64,000 nucleotides of DNA. Origin: Sphingomonas sp. TZW2008. Its GTDB lineage: Bacteria > Pseudomonadota > Alphaproteobacteria > Sphingomonadales > Sphingomonadaceae. Below the pieces are notes generated by a model that was not told where the DNA came from, made no database searches, and worked only from the letters and a program-made list of their open reading frames with translations. Numbering within the stretch: the stretch's first letter is position 1; every line of letters starts with the position of its first letter. The position numbers and the translations under genes were made by a program. The stretch covers positions 53,939 to 117,938 of the forward strand of contig NZ_BDJB01000004.1 of assembly GCF_002117915.1 (NCBI RefSeq). Reading direction: 5' to 3'. Of this stretch, positions 60,526 through 64,000 are shown piece by piece.

Positions 60526-61193
60526 AGCTCGATCAGCCGGTCTGGAAGTTCGTTGGGATTGCGTCCAGTCGGCGGGAAATGCTCGGCGAGGACGGCCCCG
60601 ATCTCGGTGACCGCGGCGGCCATGCCGTCGGCAGGCCGCCCGTCCTTCACCGCCTCGACCAGCGCCGCCATGGCGTGGCCCCATACATCGGGTGACACGC
60701 GATCGTGGATCCCGGCGTCTGCCACGATCTCGGCGCGATGCTCGTCTAGGCTGAGGTACAGTAGTACGCCTGTTGCGGCGATCGTGCGATGCTCGGCGCT
60801 CGCGCGGAACAGGGCGAGCGCGCGGGCATGGACGCGGCGCGTCTTGGTCGCCGCAGGGGTGAGCACCATGCGCAGCGGCCGGATCGCGAACAGATAGCGC
60901 GCGAGCAGAAAGGTGAGCGCGGCGAGCACCGTCGCGATCGTCAGCGCGGTGGCGGTGGAGACGTGCTCCTCCCACGGATCGCCGGTCAGCAGATGGACCG
61001 CATCGATCGCCGCGGGAAAGCCCGAGAGGATCGCGAGCACCAGCAGCATCGCGAGCACGGCATAGTGCAGCCCGACGTCATGGTAGGCGTCGGACGATTG
61101 CGCGACGATCGTCACGATCTCGCCGTCGGTGGCCTGCTCGGCCGCGGTGACGGCCGCCGTGACGCGGGCATGATCTTGCGGTGCAAGGCGCAT
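60522..61193 (-). CDS. TPM-domain membrane protein
   Basis: 223 residues: TPM domain (A-T-D-G-E-I-V-T-I-V; S-S-D-A-Y-H-D), two central membrane segments (about 45-65 and 85-105), and a second soluble part with L-Y-L-S-L-D-E-H-R-A-E-I-V-A-D. TPM proteins are often encoded with LemA and a partner TPM, as here; their role in the envelope is unclear. The ATG at 61193 overlaps the upstream stop by one base. Confidence 0.8.
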   Translation of the reverse strand: MRLAPQDHARVTAAVTAAEQATDGEIVTIVAQSSDAYHDVGLHYAVLAMLLVLAILSGFPAAIDAVHLLTGDPWEEHVSTATALTIATVLAALTFLLARYLFAIRPLRMVLTPAATKTRRVHARALALFRASAEHRTIAATGVLLYLSLDEHRAEIVADAGIHDRVSPDVWGHAMAALVEAVKDGRPADGMAAAVTEIGAVLAEHFPPTGRNPNELPDRLIEL

Positions 61194-62092
61194 CACCAAC
61201 TCCCCGAAGCGCCGCCGCCGCCGAACGATCCGCCGCCACCGCCGCCAAAACCGCCGCCGCCCCAACCGCCGCCGCCGCCGCCCCAGCCGCCGCCACCGGA
61301 GCCCCAATCGTCATCGTCACGGTCGCCGTGCATCGCTGCGCTGGCCGCATTGGCCGCGATGTTCCACAGGATCACTGATCCCAGCCCGCTGCCATCGTCG
61401 CCGCGGTAGCGCCGCGCGCCGCGCGTGCTTCCGCGCCGCGCCACCGAGAGGAAGACGAAGACGGCGACCATACCCCAAAAGATCAGCCCGATCGGCACGC
61501 CGCCGCCACCGCGCCGCTGCGCCTTGGCCGTTGAATCGAACTCGCGCACCGCGGCGTCGAGCTTAGCTTGCGCTTCTTCCGGCGATGCGCGCAGCTGCGC
61601 GATCAATCCGTCGGTTCCCGCAACGATTCCGCCGGGAAGATCCCCAGCCTTGAAGCGCGGCAGGATCGTCTGGTTGATCAGCACGCTGGAGAAGGCGTCG
61701 GTGAGAAACGGTTCGAGCCCGTTGCCCACTTCGACGCGTACCTTGCGCTCGTTCGGCGCGACCAGCAGGATGGCGCCGTTGTTGACGTCCTTCAGCCCGA
61801 CGCCCCACGCCCGCCCGAGCTTGTAGCCATATTCCTCGATCGGGTAATTTTCGAGGCTGGGCACGGTGGCGACCACCACCTGTCGTTTGGTATCGCGCTG
61901 CAACGCGTCGAGTTTCTGGGTCAGATCCTGCTCGACGGCGGGCGGCAGCACATTGGCCGCGTCGACGACGAAGCCGGTGAACTTGGGAAAGGTCTGTGCA
62001 GCCGCCGGACCGGCGAGCGCCGTGACGACGACGAACATCGCGGCGAGCAGCGCCAGCCATCCGCCCCGAACAACCTTGCCGATACGCACCAC
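61193..62092 (-). CDS. TPM-domain protein with Gly-rich tail (YgcG-like)
   Basis: 299 residues. Signal (A-L-L-A-A-M-F-V-V-V-T-A-L-A-G-P-A-A-A-Q), TPM domain (about 35-165, E-E-Y-G-Y-K-L-G-R-A-W-G-V-G), one membrane span (about 208-225), and a C-terminal tail almost wholly of glycine with Trp, Phe and Ser (G-G-G-G-W-G-G-G-G-G-G-W). The same layout is found in E. coli YgcG. Coupled with the next TPM gene and 66 bp behind lemA. Confidence 0.88.
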   Translation of the reverse strand: MVRIGKVVRGGWLALLAAMFVVVTALAGPAAAQTFPKFTGFVVDAANVLPPAVEQDLTQKLDALQRDTKRQVVVATVPSLENYPIEEYGYKLGRAWGVGLKDVNNGAILLVAPNERKVRVEVGNGLEPFLTDAFSSVLINQTILPRFKAGDLPGGIVAGTDGLIAQLRASPEEAQAKLDAAVREFDSTAKAQRRGGGGVPIGLIFWGMVAVFVFLSVARRGSTRGARRYRGDDGSGLGSVILWNIAANAASAAMHGDRDDDDWGSGGGGWGGGGGGWGGGGFGGGGGGSFGGGGASGSW

Positions 62093-62157
62093 ATGCCGCT
62101 CCGCCGGCAGGGCGGGGCCGAGCGCGGTACGCCCAGCCCCGACAGAATAGGGCCGGC

Positions 62158-62736
62158 TCAGCTGCCGAAATCCACCTTGGGCGCCGTTTCGGCGTTGGGC
62201 GTGGTCGCCTGGAACGGCACCATCGGCTTCGCGCCGTAGAAGATCTTGGCACCGACCGCGTCGGGGAAGGTGCGAATGCGGGTGTTATACGCCTGCACCG
62301 CGCCGTTGTAGTCGTTGCGCGCGATGGTGATGCGGTTCTCGGTACCTTCGAGCTGGCTCATCAACGTGGTGTAGTTCGCCTGGCTGCGAAGCTCGGGATA
62401 CGCCTCCTGCAAGCGCTGGAGCGACAGCGTCAGCCCGGCTTGCGCACGTTGATACGCCTGCATCTTGGCGGGATCGCTGAGGTCGTCACCCGAAACCTGC
62501 ACCTGCGTCGCGGAGGCGCGCGCCTGCGTCACCTGCGTCAGCACCTCCTTCTCCTGCGCACCGGCGGCCTTCACCGTCGCGACGAGATTGGGGATGAGAT
62601 CGGCGCGGCGCTGATACTGGTTCTGCACGTCGGCCCAGCGCGCCTTGGCGTTCTCCTCCGCGGTCGGAACGCTGTTGATCCCGCACCCGGCAAGGCTGGC
62701 GGAAAGCGCGACGAGAAGAAGCGGACGGAACGTCAT
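62158..62736 (-). CDS. lemA: LemA family protein
   Basis: 192 residues. A lipoprotein-type signal (L-L-V-A-L-S-A-S-L-A-G-C-G-I) precedes the all-helical LemA fold: W-A-D-V-Q-N-Q-Y-Q-R-R-A-D-L-I-P-N-L-V-A-T-V, E-G-T-E-N-R-I, R-N-D-Y-N-G-A-V-Q-A-Y-N-T. First gene of the lemA-tpm-tpm set. Function not established in bacteria. Confidence 0.92.
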   Translation of the reverse strand: MTFRPLLLVALSASLAGCGINSVPTAEENAKARWADVQNQYQRRADLIPNLVATVKAAGAQEKEVLTQVTQARASATQVQVSGDDLSDPAKMQAYQRAQAGLTLSLQRLQEAYPELRSQANYTTLMSQLEGTENRITIARNDYNGAVQAYNTRIRTFPDAVGAKIFYGAKPMVPFQATTPNAETAPKVDFGS

Positions 62737-62851
62737 CGTGGTTGGTCTCCAAGGGGGCCTGTGTCACTCATATAGGACGCTCTAGCCGCTTGGCGAAGGC
62801 TTAATCGGGCAGTAGCCTCGAATAAGGAACTGCCAGAAGGGGAAGCACGGC

Positions 62852-63304
62852 ATGCTGAAGGAGTTTCGGGCATTCATCGCGCGCGGCAACGTGTTCGATC
62901 TCGCGGTCGCGGTGATCATCGGCGCCGCCTTCGGCAAGATCGTCACCTCGCTGACCGAGGACGTGCTGATGCCGATCATCGGCAAGATCTTCGGCGGTCT
63001 CGATTTCTCGAGTTATTTCGTCGTGATGGGTACCGTACCCGCCAACCTCGTCGGATCGACCGACTACGTCGCGTTGAAGAAGGCCGGCGTTCCGCTGCTC
63101 GGCTACGGCGCGTTCCTGACGCAGGCGGTCAATTTCGTGATCGTCGCGTTCATCATCTTCATGCTGCTGCGCACCGTGAATCGGGCGACGGCGATGTTCG
63201 AGCGTGAGAAGGAGAAAGCGGCAGCCGAGCCTGCCGCCGAGCCGACCGACGTCGCGCTGCTGCGCGAGATCCGCGACGAGCTTCGCGAGCGACCGCGCGT
63301 GTAG
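62852..63304 (+). CDS. mscL: Large-conductance mechanosensitive channel
   Basis: 150 residues. F-R-A-F-I-A-R-G-N-V-F-D-L-A-V-A-V-I-I-G-A-A-F-G-K-I-V (helices S1-TM1), the loop, TM2 (F-V-I-V-A-F-I-I-F-M-L-L) and a charged C-terminal bundle. Opens in the inner membrane under osmotic downshock. ATG at 62852. Confidence 0.95.
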   Translation: MLKEFRAFIARGNVFDLAVAVIIGAAFGKIVTSLTEDVLMPIIGKIFGGLDFSSYFVVMGTVPANLVGSTDYVALKKAGVPLLGYGAFLTQAVNFVIVAFIIFMLLRTVNRATAMFEREKEKAAAEPAAEPTDVALLREIRDELRERPRV

Positions 63305-63349
63305 GCCTTTTTTGCCGCGCTGCCCTTCGAGCGGCGCGGCGATTGCGGT

Positions 63350-63781
63350 TCAGGCCGCCGCCATCTGCTTCGCCGCGGCGTCGGCAAGACTGGTGCCGTC
63401 GAGGATCCGTGCGGTTTCGTCGCGCACCCGCGCCATTGCGTGGCGGATCGCGCAATCGGCCTCGCTCTTGCAGTCCTTGCACGGGCGATAGGCCGTGCGG
63501 CTGACGCACGGGACGAGGGCAAGCGGCCCTTCGATGACGCGGATCACCTCGCCCAGCGAGATGAGATAGCCTGGTCGCGAGAGGACGTACCCGCCCATCT
63601 TGCCGCGCTGGCTGTGCAGCAGCCCGGCATCGCGCAGATCGGCAAGGATGAGCTCGAGGAACTTGCGCGGCACGTTCGCCTCGAGCGCGATTCGGTTCAT
63701 CGGCACGGGCGGGCCACCAGCCGGCATCGTGGCGAGATAGAGCATCGAACGAAGGGCGTAACGCGAACGCTGGGTAAGCAT
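63350..63781 (-). CDS. Rrf2 family Fe-S regulator
   Basis: 143 residues. Winged helix (R-Y-A-L-R-S-M-L-Y-L then V-P-R-K-F-L-E-L-I-L-A-D-L-R-D-A-G-L-L) and a cysteine cluster C-x12-C-x2-C-x5-C (C-V-S-R..P-C-K-D-C..D-C) able to hold an iron-sulfur cluster. Candidates are RirA, IscR or NsrR type; the cysteine spacing alone does not decide. ATG at 63781. Near mscL but convergent. Confidence 0.85.
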   Translation of the reverse strand: MLTQRSRYALRSMLYLATMPAGGPPVPMNRIALEANVPRKFLELILADLRDAGLLHSQRGKMGGYVLSRPGYLISLGEVIRVIEGPLALVPCVSRTAYRPCKDCKSEADCAIRHAMARVRDETARILDGTSLADAAAKQMAAA

Positions 63782-63869
63782 GATACCTGTTATATGGCGG
63801 CATATTATGGCGACCGAAAGGCGCCCTTGGCACTTTCCCGCCGGCGTCCTATATCGGTCGGGCTCGCGG

Positions 63870-64000
63870 GGCTTGCCCCACGGCTATGGCGATAAAAGCC
63901 GGCGAAAAATAGGCACAGCGGACCCGGGGGCAGTACCCGGCGGCTCCACCACTGCCGCTGCTTCCAGCAGGGGCATTGATGGGGCCGAACCAGGATCGAC
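63870..64000 (+). ncRNA. ssrA: Two-piece (permuted) tmRNA: acceptor piece, spacer and start of coding piece
   Basis: The acceptor half ends at 63951 with a T-arm (GGACCCGGGGGCAGTACCCGG) and CGGCTCCACCA. After a short processed spacer (63952-63980) the coding half begins GGGGCCGAACCAGGATCGAC at 63981 and runs out of the window. The order 3' half then 5' half is the circular permutation found in alphaproteobacteria. The left end of the acceptor piece is approximate. Confidence 0.82.

Noticed and set aside
1..64000. CRISPR arrays, toxin-antitoxin or phage structural genes
   Set aside because: No regularly spaced direct repeats and no recognisable Cas, toxin-antitoxin or phage genes were seen in this window.

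Overview
The window is GC-rich chromosomal DNA from an alphaproteobacterium, most likely a sphingomonad (Sphingomonas or a close relative). The evidence is the dense GC-biased coding, TonB-dependent uptake, small sphingomonad-type stress proteins, TamA/TamB, a bc1 operon followed by apt, and a permuted two-piece tmRNA gene at the right edge. No taxonomic search was run, so the genus is an inference.

Region 1 (1-5421) looks like the end of a genomic island. It holds a partial DUF1345 membrane gene, small hypothetical genes, a HIRAN-like protein, a ribosome-modulation-factor/CrpP-like protein, a Crp/Fnr regulator, and a graveyard of gene fragments (IS66 transposase, an FAD/NAD(P)-binding protein, a TauE/SafE permease). 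It ends exactly at a 48-nt copy of the 3' part of a tRNA-Ala(GGC) gene, the usual scar of tRNA-targeted integration. Region 2 (5.8-9.6 kb) is a general-stress cluster: a PAS-PAS-PAS-LuxR regulator, CsbD-like proteins, a membrane protein and an entericidin-like lipoprotein.

Region 3 (9.6-28.7 kb) is the main discovery. It reads as a complete route for sulfoquinovose (SQ) and its glyceride by oxidative desulfonation (the sulfo-SMO pathway, known from Agrobacterium). A minus-strand operon encodes an aldo/keto reductase (SmoB-like), an SsuD-type flavin monooxygenase (SmoC-like), an FMN reductase (SmoA-like), a GH31 sulfoquinovosidase carrying all SQ-recognition residues, and a YeiH-type anion exporter. 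Divergent from it is a TonB-dependent receptor. An MFS carrier, a LacI regulator, a sulfite dehydrogenase pair (SorA/SorB-like) and a glycerol module (glpR, glpD, glpK) follow. A shared 15-bp operator core with a central CG sits at the smoB/receptor divergence and in front of the MFS gene. The inferred flow is: the receptor and MFS carrier import SQ-glycerol; SQase releases glycerol (to GlpK/GlpD) and SQ; SmoA/SmoC split off sulfite and give 6-oxo-glucose; SmoB reduces this to glucose; sulfite is exported and oxidised in the periplasm. Two Tat-exported ferritin-like proteins lie inside the locus without an obvious role.

Region 4 (28.7-64 kb) is mostly core genome: a class III-like PHA synthase pair (phaC/phaE), a tripartite RND efflux operon, tamA-tamB, a flavin monooxygenase, a short asparaginase, lipB, two paralogous membrane proteins, hemF, trmL, the cytochrome bc1 operon (petABC), apt, a MaoC-type hydratase, a nucleotide pyrophosphatase-like enzyme, a PQQ-type sugar dehydrogenase, a Nudix hydrolase, a TPM/TPM/LemA trio, mscL, an Rrf2 Fe-S regulator and the start of the permuted ssrA gene.
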